In this document: positions 1 to 6,715 of the stretch, in pieces
How the letters are laid out: the number at the start of each line of letters is the position of its first letter
Numbering within the stretch: position 1 is the first letter of the stretch
Source of the DNA: Bradyrhizobium sp.
GTDB taxonomy: Bacteria > Pseudomonadota > Alphaproteobacteria > Rhizobiales > Xanthobacteraceae
Assembly: GCA_028290305.1 (NCBI GenBank)
Contig: JAQGKC010000390.1
Coordinates: 1 to 9,310 of the forward strand
Length of the DNA stretch: 9,310 bases
Direction of reading: 5' to 3'
Position numbers and translations under genes: made by a program
Notes under the pieces: model-generated
Told to the model about the DNA's origin: nothing
The model's database searches: none
The model's input: only the letters and a program-made list of their open reading frames with translations

Positions 1-1258
1 TCGCCCGGATGCGGTCGATGAGATATTGCGACATGCTCTCTGCGAGACTCGGGCCGCGCACCAGCATCCAGATTTTTTTGGCGAAGTTGCGCAGGAAGAC
101 CGCGGCCTGGCCGGCCGAGTTGCCGCCACCGACCAGAACGATAACTTCGTCCCTGCACAGGCGCGCCTCGATCGGCGAAGCCCAGTACCAGATACCGCGC
201 CCCTCGAAATCAGAAAGGTTCGGAATGTTGAACCGCCGATAGCGAGCGCCGGTCGCGACCACCACTGTCTGGGCCTTGACGCGCCGACCGTCATCGAGGC
301 GGAGCGCCAGCGGCGCTTCGGTCAGATCGGGACGGATCGCTTCGGCGGGTATCACCATCCTGGCACCGAATTTTTGCGCCTGGACATAGGCGCGACCGGT
401 CAGCGCCTGGCCGGAAATGCCGGCCGGGAAGCCGAGACAATTCTCGATACGCGCGCTCGCGCCTGCCTGTCCACCGAAGGCGCGCGCGTCGAGGACGATG
501 ACCGAGAGACCTTCGGAAGCCGCATAGACCGCCGTCGAGAGGCCGGCGGGTCCGGCGCCGACGACTGCGACGTCATAGGTTTGGTCCCGTTCGTCGATCG
601 GCACCATTCCAAGCGCCCGTGCCAATTCGGCCTCGCTCGGGTTTTTCAGGATGGTGCCCTTTGGACACACCGCCAGCGGCAGGTCGGTGGGGTTCGGGGC
701 ATATTGCTGGACGAGTTTGGCTGCGTCCTCATCCTTTTCCGGGTCGAGCAATTGATGCGGGTACGCATTGCGGGCCAGAAAACCTTGCAGACGAATCACG
801 TCCGGACTGGATTCCGGGCCAATCAGGACCGGGCCGCCGGCACCGGCCTCGATCAGGACGACACGACGCAGGATCAGCGCATGCATGATCCGCTCGCCGA
901 GTTCGGGCTCTTCGATCATCAGGGCGCGCAAATTTTGCGGCGGGATCAGCAGCGCTTCCACATCGCCGATGGCGTGAACGTCGACGAACGCCGGCTGCCC
1001 CGACAATTGCCCGACTTCGGCGACAAACTCACCCGGTCCCTGCTCCACGATCGGCGCGGCGTGCCCCAACGGATCCCGTCGGGTGACGCGGACCGAGCCC
1101 TTGATCAGCACATACATGCCGGGCGCGATGTCTCCCGTCACGAACAGCGCCTCGCCGGGTGCGAAACGCCGCACCTCGCCGAACCGGCGAAGCCGATCGA
1201 GTTCCTGCGGCGTAAGCTTTGGAAACATATGCTCGTCGCGGGGATCGATCGTCGACAT
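1..1258 (-). CDS. cNMP-binding domain / thioredoxin-reductase-like FAD oxidoreductase (3' end outside window)
   Basis: The minus strand is open from an ATG at 1258 to the window edge (419 codons, C-terminus missing). Residues about 12-130 form a cyclic-nucleotide-binding domain (FxPGExLFxxGD, then MYVLIKGSVRV). Residues about 143-220 look like a glutaredoxin/thioredoxin-fold module that has SSPD where a redox CxxC would be. From residue 228 follows a thioredoxin-reductase-type flavoprotein: FAD Rossmann motif VGAGPAG (233-239), GGQAG (262-266), ATGA (335-338) and NAD(P)H motif VGGGNSAGQA (376-385). The segment that carries CAxC in true TrxB reads WASPIEARLC, so the active-site disulfide is absent and only Cys368 remains nearby. 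The role is probably NAD(P)H-dependent redox chemistry or signalling gated by a nucleotide or other ligand; the substrate is unknown. AAGGG precedes the start. It lies 32 bases downstream of the universal stress gene on the same strand, so co-transcription is likely. The family is secure, the function is not. Confidence 0.9.
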   Translation of the reverse strand, partial: MSTIDPRDEHMFPKLTPQELDRLRRFGEVRRFAPGEALFVTGDIAPGMYVLIKGSVRVTRRDPLGHAAPIVEQGPGEFVAEVGQLSGQPAFVDVHAIGDVEALLIPPQNLRALMIEEPELGERIMHALILRRVVLIEAGAGGPVLIGPESSPDVIRLQGFLARNAYPHQLLDPEKDEDAAKLVQQYAPNPTDLPLAVCPKGTILKNPSEAELARALGMVPIDERDQTYDVAVVGAGPAGLSTAVYAASEGLSVIVLDARAFGGQAGASARIENCLGFPAGISGQALTGRAYVQAQKFGARMVIPAEAIRPDLTEAPLALRLDDGRRVKAQTVVVATGARYRRFNIPNLSDFEGRGIWYWASPIEARLCRDEVIVLVGGGNSAGQAAVFLRNFAKKIWMLVRGPSLAESMSQYLIDRIRA

Positions 1259-1290
1259 GTCGAGCCCTTTTGTCAGACAATGTGAAGCCA

Positions 1291-2107
1291 TCAATGAGCC
1301 ATCAGAAGCGGAACGGGCGCATCGTGCATGAGTTCGTAGGTCACCCCACCGAGCAACCGCTCACGCAGGGGCAAATGACCGTATTCACCCATAACGATGA
1401 GGTCGGCCTTGCGCCGTTCGGCCTCCGCCATCAACTTGGTTGCGACTTCTTTGCTGCTGCTCTTGACGCGATGCAGCGCAGCGTGGATCTCGTGATGCCG
1501 GAGATGATTGACGGCATCGACACCGAGGATGGCCTCTTCTTAAGGTCGGGTGCTCGCTGGTCACTACCACGACCGTAACCTCATCCGCGAGGCTGAGAAA
1601 TGGAATGCTTTCGCTCAAGGCCCGGGCCGCTTCCCGGCTGCCATTCCAGGATATTAGGATGCGACTGAAGTCGATCTTTGGCCGCTCGGTCTCGGGGACC
1701 AGGAACAAGTGCCGGCCCGATCCCAACAGAACTCCTTCGACCAACTGATCGGGATCCATCGCACCATTGGGACGCAGCGCCACAAAAGTGTCGGCGGAGC
1801 GCGCCTCGCGGGCGGCAACCTTGGCGATGTCGTCGGCCAGCACATCGAACCGCCTGATCTCGACTGGCCGCTCAAGCTGCCGGAGGCCCATTGTCAGCAA
1901 CTTCTCGATTTCGTCGCCGGCCTCGCGCGCGCTGTCGATCAGCTCCTCCGTGTAGTCCCCTTCAACCGGACCGGGCAAAGGCAACGGATTGAGAAACAGG
2001 CCGATGATCACTTTAGGTTGGAGCCGTCTGGAAATATCGGCGACCGCCGCCAGGCGAATCTCGTCGGAGACACCTCCATCCAGCCAAACCATCACATCGC
2101 TGATCAT
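1291..2107 (-). pseudogene. Universal stress protein (UspA family, tandem domains), frameshifted
   Basis: The start ATG at 2107 has a strong Shine-Dalgarno AGGAGGGT (2111-2118). The first frame encodes MISDVMVWLDGG and continues through LISWNGSREAARAL, the start of the second Usp domain, to VTSEHPTL. It then runs into nonsense and stops at 1385. The expected continuation, [16 protein letters not shown] through [16 protein letters not shown] to LLMAH and a stop at 1291, is intact in another frame. Removing one base of the TT at 1540-1541 rejoins the two frames into about 271 residues, the usual size of a two-domain Usp. The C-terminal GxxG-x9-G motif (GEYG...GG) is the ATP-binding signature of the UspA fold. 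Usp proteins are cytoplasmic stress and dormancy factors. The gene lies between the DUF1931 gene and the flavoprotein gene on the same strand. The label pseudogene describes the sequence as given; a single-base sequence error is equally possible. Confidence 0.85.
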
Positions 2108-2110
2108 CGC

Positions 2111-2118
2111 ACCCTCCT
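2111..2118 (-). promoter_or_regulatory. Strong ribosome-binding site of the universal stress gene
   Basis: The minus strand reads AGGAGGGT 3 bases before ATG 2107 (AGGAGG core spaced 5 bases). It fixes the start and argues against the in-frame ATG at 2152. Confidence 0.75.
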
Positions 2119-2170
2119 GGTTCGACGACAAACGCGGCCATTTGATCGCCAAGTGACTTGCTGTGCCGTC

Positions 2171-2599
2171 CTACATCAGCAGATCGAAAATGCGGAAGCA
2201 CTGCTGCCAATGCCTGGTCGCCGGGTTCTTCAAATCGCCATCGATGATCTTGAAGGCGCGCGCCAGCGCTACGCTCAGCCCGCCCCACGGGCAGTTGATC
2301 CTCAATATCTTCGCCATAAGCGAGTTCAAGCGGCGGCTGCCCGGCAGATGTTCGAGCCGTAGTTCGATCTCTTCATCGATGTTCTCGAACTCGTCGATAC
2401 TTTGCTGCAGGCCCTTGGTGATCGGCAGGTCGAACGGCTCGATCACAACCCGGCCATTCGCCTTCGCGACCGCTTCAGCCCGAACCAACAGGTCGTAGAG
2501 CTTGCGATTGATAAAATCGCTGTAGCGCTTGAGGTCCTGCTTATCGACATCGAGCCCGGCTGCTATCCGGAAGAATCGCTCGAATTTCGCCACGCTCAT
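2171..2599 (-). CDS. DUF1931 family histone-fold protein
   Basis: From ATG 2599 the product is about 142 residues: MSVAKFERFFRIAAGLDVDK, then RYSDFINRKLYDLLVRAEAVAK, VIEPFDLPITKGLQ and, near the end, GGLSVALARAFKIIDGDLKNP and FRIFDLLM. I recognise this as the DUF1931 family, small bacterial proteins with a double histone fold. DNA binding or compaction under stress is plausible but inferred. The frame stays open upstream to an ATG at 2812, but similarity to the family begins at 2599. The Shine-Dalgarno is poor (AAGAGACCC about 12 bases upstream), so the start is the least certain part. About 20 central codons (roughly 2284-2346) are garbled: the family-like QPPLELAYGEDIEDQLPVG lies there in another frame, flanked by two compensating indels. 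The gene begins a probable minus-strand operon with the Usp gene 63 bases downstream. Near-consensus FixK/FNR boxes lie upstream. Confidence 0.85.
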   Translation of the reverse strand: MSVAKFERFFRIAAGLDVDKQDLKRYSDFINRKLYDLLVRAEAVAKANGRVVIEPFDLPITKGLQQSIDEFENIDEEIELRLEHLPGSRRLNSLMAKILRINCPWGGLSVALARAFKIIDGDLKNPATRHWQQCFRIFDLLM

Positions 2600-2678
2600 C
2601 ACATGGCTGATGGGTCTCTTGTTCGATTGCGCCGCGGCGATCATGACAGGATGTTGCTGCGCGTCGGCCGGCCTCCAA

Positions 2679-2692
2679 TTGACGGCTGTCAG
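2679..2692. promoter_or_regulatory. Near-consensus FNR/FixK box upstream of the DUF1931 gene
   Basis: TTGACGGCTGTCAG has one mismatch to TTGA-N6-TCAA. It lies 80 bases upstream of the DUF1931 start (minus strand), the same distance as the exact box has from trxC. If used at the -41.5 position, transcription would begin near 2644. Confidence 0.4.
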
Positions 2693-2726
2693 GTTCTTTC
2701 TAATTTCTTCTCCTTGAATTTGTCCG

Positions 2727-2759
2727 TGGCGCCGAAAATTGATCCCCGTCACGGCGCCA
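2727..2759. repeat. Inverted repeat between divergent genes
   Basis: The arms TGGCGCCG (2727-2734) and CGGCGCCA (2752-2759) are perfectly complementary across a 17-base spacer. Each arm contains the self-palindrome GGCGCC. It lies in the region between the DUF1931 and DUF2188-like starts, so an operator is more likely than a terminator; there is no T-tract. The regulator is unknown. Confidence 0.5.
2739..2752. promoter_or_regulatory. Second near-consensus FNR/FixK box in the divergent region
   Basis: TTGATCCCCGTCAC has one mismatch to TTGA-N6-TCAA. It lies 54 bases before the DUF2188-like start at 2806 and sits mostly within the loop of the 8-base inverted repeat at 2727-2759. Confidence 0.3.
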
Positions 2760-2805
2760 ACCCCGATCCTCTGACCATCGTCGCACCTCGCGTGGGGTTT
2801 AGGTG

Positions 2806-3036
2806 ATGGCAACCGCTGCTATTCATGTTGTTCCGGACGACAGCTTCGACGACTGGGTCGTGCGCGGCGATGTCGGGCAGGAGTTCGGCCATTTCTCCAC
2901 CCGAGAAGAAGCCGAGCTGGCCGCCCAGGCGATCGCGCAGCAGCGCGAGGCCGAACTTGTCATTCACCTCCCTGACGGAAGAACGCAGCGCAAGAGTTTT
3001 GCGAAGGGATGGGTGGCGAAATTCCTCTCAGGATGA
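2806..3036 (+). CDS. Small DUF2188-like protein
   Basis: A 76-residue protein (77 if the overlapping GTG at 2803 is used): MATAAIHVVPDDSFDDWVVR, then FSTREEAELAAQAIAQQREAELVIHLPDGRTQRKS. The pattern of a V-P...W-VR strand, an alanine-rich helix beginning at a T-x-E-E-A site, and a hydrophobic strand followed by a DGR turn is that of DUF2188, small alpha/beta proteins of unknown function. There is no signal peptide, membrane segment or cysteine. GGGG at 2794-2797, 8 bases upstream, can serve as ribosome-binding site for ATG 2806. It diverges from the DUF1931 gene and converges on trxC, 25 bases from its end. The tail (KSFAKGWVAKFLSG) is basic. No specific function can be given. Confidence 0.75.
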   Translation: MATAAIHVVPDDSFDDWVVRGDVGQEFGHFSTREEAELAAQAIAQQREAELVIHLPDGRTQRKSFAKGWVAKFLSG

Positions 3037-3039
3037 TCC

Positions 3040-3063
3040 GACGGGTTTACCTGACATCCCGTC
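3040..3063. terminator. Possible weak bidirectional terminator between convergent genes
   Basis: GACGGG (3040-3045) and CCCGTC (3058-3063) can pair in a 6-base stem with a 12-base loop, exactly between the convergent DUF2188-like and trxC genes and touching the trxC stop codon. No U-tract follows on either strand, so the evidence is mainly position. Confidence 0.3.
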
Positions 3064-3514
3064 ACGCCTTGACGCCGTCGGCATGCTCGCGGGCCCACGC
3101 CAGCAATTGAGGCAGCGGCATGACCCCCGACTTGCGCGCGATCTCCCGGCCGTGATGCACGAGCATCAGCGTCGGGATGCTTTGGATGGAGAAGCGCTGC
3201 AGCAGTTCCGGCACCGCGTCGCTGTCTACCTTGACAAGCCGCACCTCCGGCTCGAGCTCGGCTGCCGCCTGTTCGAAGATCGGCCCCATCGCCCGGCAGG
3301 GGCCGCACCAAGCTGCCCAGAAATCGACGAGCAGCGGAATGTCGCTGCGACTGGCATGCTTGTCGAAGCGAGCGGCGTCGTTCAACGCAACCGGCCGCTT
3401 TTCGAACAGCGGCCGATGGCAGGACCCGCACTTGCCGCCCTCGCGCAACCGTTCGCGCGGCACCCGGTTGATCGCGTCGCAATGCGGGCAAACGATGTTC
3501 AGCTTGTCGACCAT
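3062..3514 (-). CDS. trxC: Thioredoxin 2 (zinc-ribbon thioredoxin, TrxC type)
   Basis: A 150-residue cytoplasmic protein-disulfide reductase. Residues 9-32 form the zinc ribbon typical of thioredoxin 2 (CPHC at 9-12, CGSC at 29-32). The thioredoxin fold follows, with the active site WCGPC at 69-73 and the cis-proline motif SIPTL at 112-116. Start ATG 3514 is chosen because the zinc ribbon begins directly after it and GGAG lies 7 bases upstream. The frame also extends to an ATG at 3607, but that would add 31 low-complexity residues not found in the family. Reduced zinc-ribbon thioredoxins take part in oxidative-stress defence. An exact FNR/FixK-type box lies about 80 bases upstream. The gene is monocistronic here, converging on the DUF2188-like gene. 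It is intact and has full family length. Confidence 0.95.
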   Translation of the reverse strand: MVDKLNIVCPHCDAINRVPRERLREGGKCGSCHRPLFEKRPVALNDAARFDKHASRSDIPLLVDFWAAWCGPCRAMGPIFEQAAAELEPEVRLVKVDSDAVPELLQRFSIQSIPTLMLVHHGREIARKSGVMPLPQLLAWAREHADGVKA

Positions 3515-3593
3515 GGGTGCTCCGGCAAAGCTCGATGTCGGGAAGCTTGATATTCTCGATATTAAAGCGTGATGCGTCGTTCGAGGAGTTGCC

Positions 3594-3607
3594 TTGATCG
3601 GCGTCAA
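3594..3607. promoter_or_regulatory. FNR/FixK-type binding box upstream of trxC
   Basis: TTGATCGGCGTCAA is an exact match to TTGA-N6-TCAA, the site recognised by Crp/Fnr-family regulators such as FixK, FNR and NnrR. It lies 80 bases before the trxC start on the minus strand. On that strand TTTAAT (3566-3561) could be a -10 element, placing the box centre about 42-46 bases upstream of transcription, the usual activating position. It is also 131 bases before the exported-protein gene on the plus strand. Confidence 0.65.
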
Positions 3608-3662
3608 TTTTTCGGAAACCCAGGCGTGACGATCAATAGCCGCTGCTTTACGCCGCTAAATA

Positions 3663-3676
3663 TTGACGATGGTCAT
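3663..3676. promoter_or_regulatory. Near-consensus FNR/FixK box upstream of the dehydrogenase operon
   Basis: TTGACGATGGTCAT has one mismatch to TTGA-N6-TCAA. It ends 61 bases before the exported-protein gene that heads the dehydrogenase set. A class II position would put the start of transcription near 3711, with TCAAAT (3699-3704) as a weak -10. Confidence 0.35.
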
Positions 3677-3737
3677 GGGCACGTTGCAATGGAGAAGCTC
3701 AAATGTTGCGGAAGCAAGTTCCGTCAGGAATCATATC

Positions 3738-4169
3738 ATGCCCGCGAACCTCTCAATGCGGCCCGGAGCAAGGGATATTCTCGCCTTCATCCTTCTGCTG
3801 CTTGCCGGTTCGCCGGCCGTTGCCGAACCGGTCCGGTATGAATTGTTTCCCGAGCCGGATGTGCGTCAGACCGCAACCAACCGAACAGCATCGGCCTATG
3901 TCGTCGACAAGAAGGGTAATCAATTCTGGATCTGCACGGCGCGATACGATTTCCGGGACCTGACCGCCAATAACGGCGACTGCGTCAAGCTGCCGCTCGA
4001 CATCGGACGGCCGACGCTCACCGAAAGCTACGACGCCCAAGCGGTGACCGGGACCACCTCGGTCAGCGCATTTCTTCCCGCGATCTGGTTCATCGAACCC
4101 GCGACCGGCGCGATTCAGTTCTGCGCCGTTCGTCACGCGGGAGCGTGCGTCGGGCTTACGTTGCCCTGA
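3738..4169 (+). CDS. Small exported protein of unknown function
   Basis: A 143-residue product starting at ATG 3738, preceded by AGGAA with 7-base spacing. Residues 1-29 form a Sec-type signal peptide: arginines at 8 and 12, a hydrophobic core (ILAFILLLLAG), and cleavage expected after SPAVA (A29). The mature part of about 114 residues has four cysteines (66, 82, 129, 137), enough for two disulfides in the periplasm, and the last two flank a short CAVRHAGAC loop. I do not recognise a named domain. The gene ends 17 bases before the start of the dehydrogenase small subunit and reads the same way, so it probably shares that operon. A role in assembling or anchoring the complex is a guess from position only. 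An in-frame ATG at 3663 lacks a ribosome-binding site. Confidence 0.75.
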   Translation: MPANLSMRPGARDILAFILLLLAGSPAVAEPVRYELFPEPDVRQTATNRTASAYVVDKKGNQFWICTARYDFRDLTANNGDCVKLPLDIGRPTLTESYDAQAVTGTTSVSAFLPAIWFIEPATGAIQFCAVRHAGACVGLTLP

Positions 4170-4186
4170 TTGCGCTGGAGCACATG

Positions 4187-4914
4187 ATGCGACCGATCGG
4201 AATCTTTCCATCACGGCGCGCATTTTCTCGGACGCGTGCTCGCGGCCGCTCCGGCTATCGCCGCGGTGTCGGGCGAGATCACCCATCCCGCGCGCACACT
4301 GGTCGCTTCCGCGCCGCCGAAGCAAAACCAGCCCGAGATTTACCAGCCGAAATATTTCACGACCGAGGAGTGGACACTGTTGACCGCCCTCGTCGATCGT
4401 TTGATCCCGGCGGACGAGGAGGGTCCGGGCGCGTTGGAGGCGGGGGCAGCCGAATTCATCGACCGGCAGATGACCGAGCCTTACGGCCATGGCGCGCTCT
4501 GGTACATGCAGGGTCCGTTCCGACAGGCCTCGCCGGAATTCGGCTATCAGCTGAAATATACGCCGCGCGAACTCTATCGCGCCGCGCTGCCCGCCGTGGA
4601 TCAAGCGGTTCGGGTCAAACACGGTAAAGCTTTCACGGATCTTGGCGACGACGCCAAAGACGCCGTGATCGGCGAACTGCAGCACGGACAACTGGCGATC
4701 GGCGATATTCCGTCGTCAACCTTCTTCGACCAGCTCTGGCAAAACACGCATGAGGGATATTTTTGCGATCCGGTACATGGCGGCAACAAAGGCATGGCCG
4801 CATGGCGCATGATCAATTTTCCGGGCGCCCGCGCCGACTACATGGATTTGGGTCGAGCAGTACGGCCGGAAATACCCGTTCCCGCCAACCTCCCTGGGTG
4901 CCCCGAAAGGTTGA
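4187..4914 (+). CDS. Gluconate 2-dehydrogenase subunit 3 family protein (Tat-exported small subunit), two frameshifts
   Basis: Small subunit of a three-part FAD dehydrogenase. The main frame reads VLAAAPAIAAVSGEITHPAR from 4236, then FTTEEWTLLTALVDRLIPAD and NTHEGYFCDPVHGGNKGMAAW, characteristic of PF13618. The N-terminus lies in another frame: ATG 4187 (GGAG 6 bases upstream; ATG 4184 also possible) gives MRPIGIFPSRR. Removing one base of the CGCG repeat near 4217-4220 joins it to HFLGRVLAAAPA, a textbook twin-arginine signal (SRRHFLG). At the C-terminus an extra T in 4847-4849 shifts the frame; corrected, the protein reads MDWVEQYGRKYPFPPTSLGAPKG and stops at 4914, 4 bases before the GMC start. 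Uncorrected, the frame runs to 4934 with an atypical tail. The Tat signal probably carries the cofactor-loaded GMC subunit across the membrane, since that subunit has no signal of its own. Confidence 0.85.
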
Positions 4915-4918
4915 GCCC

Positions 4919-6688
4919 ATGGCCGATCGCGTAATGCCGCATACGGACGCCGTTATCGTCGGACTTGGCTGGACGGGCGCGATCATGGCGAAGGAATTGA
5001 CGGAAGCCGGCCTCAAGGTGGTCGCGCTGGAGCGCGGTGCCTTCCGCGACACCTATCCGGATGGCGCCTATCCGAAGACCATCGACGAGCTGACCTATCT
5101 GCAGCGCTTCAAACTGTTTCAAAATCTGGCGCTAAGTTCCTTCACCTTCCGGCACGGCATCGGCGATCAGGCGGTGCCCTATCGCCAGATCGGCGCCTTC
5201 AGGCCGGGGGACGGCGTTGGCGGCGCGGGACTGCACTGGGCGGGTTATGCATTGGCGCGTGCTGCCGGAGGAGTTGTCATTGCGCACGCGCTACGAGGAA
5301 CGCTATGGCCGCGGCTTCATTCCGGACGGCATGACGATCCAGGATCATGGCGTCAGCTATGAGGAGCTGGAGCCGCACTATGATTTCGCCGAAAAGGTGT
5401 TCGGCACATCGGTCAGGCCTTCCGGGTTAAAGGTCAAGCTGTTGGCGATGGTAACTCCTTCGAAGCCGATCGCTCCGATCAGTTCCCGCTGCCGCCGCAG
5501 AAGAATCCTTATTCCGCGGCGCTGTTCATGAAAGCTGCGAAGGAAGCCGGTTTCCATCCATTCTTTGGACCGTCCGCCAATGCCTCGCAGCCCTACACCA
5601 ATCCGTACGGCTGCCAGATGGGACCGTGCAATTTCTGCGGCTTCTGCTCGGGCTATGCCTGCTACAACTACTCCAAGGCCTCGCGCAACGTGAACATTCT
5701 GCCGGCGTTGCGCCAGGTGCCGCATTTCGAATTGCGTGCGAACAGCAACGTGCTGCGGATCAATCTCGACGACTCCCAACGCAGGGCGACCGGCGTCACC
5801 TACGTCACGCCCCAGGGCGATACCGTCGATCAGCCGGCCGATCTCGTGATCCTCCCTACCTTCGCCTACAACAATGCGCGGCTGTTCATGCTCTCCGGCA
5901 TCGGCAGGCAATATAATCCGAGGACCGGTGAAGGCACGGTCGGCAAAAACCTCACTTATGTCGACGATCCGGACCTATTTCGACGTCGGCAAGAACACCA
6001 ATCCCTTCATCGGCGCCGGCGGCAACTCCGTGGCGGTCGATGATTTCAACGGCGATCATTACGACCACGGCGCGCTCGGCTTCGTCGGCGGATCTCCCGC
6101 CTGGTGCAACCAGGCCGGCACCAAGCCGATCTCGGGCATTCCCGTGCCGGACGGCATGCCCTCCTGGGGCAAGGGCTGGAAGAAGGCGGTCAAGGACTCC
6201 TACACCAACACGGTGTCCTTTGACGTACACGGCACCAACATGGCGTATCGCGACTGCTATCTCGATCTCGATCCCGACTACAGGGATCAGTACGGCCAGC
6301 CGTTGCTACGTTTCACTTCGACTGGAAGGACAACGACATCAAGATGATCCGCTACGTGACCAACGAGATGCTGAAGGTTGCGAGGGCGATGAACCCGAAA
6401 TCGATCCAGGTCGTGCAGAAGAATTTCGGTGATCATTTCGACACACGGCCCTATCAGACCACGCATCTCGCCGGGGGCACTATCATGGGCAAGGACCGCA
6501 ACACCAGCGTGCTGAATCGTTACTTGCAGAGTTGGAACGTCCACAATTTGTTCGCGCTGGGATCGGGCGCGTTTCCGCAAGGGCTCGGCTACAACCCGAC
6601 CGGTACGGTCGCAGCCCTCGCCTACTGGGCCGCCAAGGCGATCCGGACCCGGTATATCAGGGACCCCGGTCCCCTGGTCGATGCGTGA
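4919..6688 (+). pseudogene. GMC-family FAD dehydrogenase, large subunit (gluconate/sorbitol dehydrogenase-like), four frameshifts
   Basis: Catalytic flavoprotein of about 590 residues after correction. ATG 4919 has GAAAGG 8 bases upstream. The FAD Rossmann motif is GLGWTG near residues 15-20. A segment with five cysteines (C-x4-C-x2-C-x2-C-x4-C, 5612-5662) corresponds to the 3Fe-4S-binding region of bacterial FAD glucose and fructose dehydrogenases. Near the C-terminus lie TTHLAGGTIMG (His codon 6464-6466) and GYNPTG (Asn codon 6593-6595), the usual GMC His/Asn pair. As given, the frame breaks at about 5252 (extra T), 5411 (missing G), 5960 (net +1, perhaps a 5-base loss) and 6317 (missing T). 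The family sequence resumes at once each time, with no stop inside the correct frame. Lack of a signal peptide fits piggy-back Tat export with the small subunit. The substrate cannot be told from sequence; a sugar, sugar acid or polyol is likely. The label reflects the frames as shown; sequence error is the likelier cause. Confidence 0.88.
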
Positions 6689-6715
6689 TGCCATGACGAG
6701 AGGGTCACACATTTC

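Noticed and set aside
1270..1280. TTGTC-A-GACAA dyad before the flavoprotein gene
   Set aside because: The arms are short, and it lies in a 32-base intra-operon gap where a promoter is unlikely.
26..1285. 419-codon open frame on the plus strand
   Set aside because: It is the antisense shadow of the flavoprotein gene. The minus strand carries clear cNMP, FAD and NAD(P)H motifs, while the plus-strand product has no recognisable domain. Long antisense frames are common in GC-rich genes.
2150..2160. Palindrome CAAGT-G-ACTTG between the DUF1931 and universal stress genes
   Set aside because: The arms are only 5 bases with a single-base centre, no T-tract and no known motif.
1709..2362. 217-codon open frame on the plus strand
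   Set aside because: It is antisense to the universal stress and DUF1931 genes. The composition is typical of a shadow frame and no domain is seen.
3549..3563. Short direct repeat GATATT-CTC-GATATT upstream of trxC
   Set aside because: It is too short and AT-rich to separate from promoter sequence, and it partly overlaps the candidate -10 element.
3753..4691. 312-codon open frame on the minus strand
   Set aside because: It lies antisense to the exported protein and dehydrogenase small subunit, both of which have ribosome-binding sites and recognisable features. It has no domain of its own.
5528..6043. Reading the GMC fragments as separate small genes
   Set aside because: The fragments in three frames tile one GMC protein from N- to C-terminus without gaps, and none has a proper ribosome-binding site.
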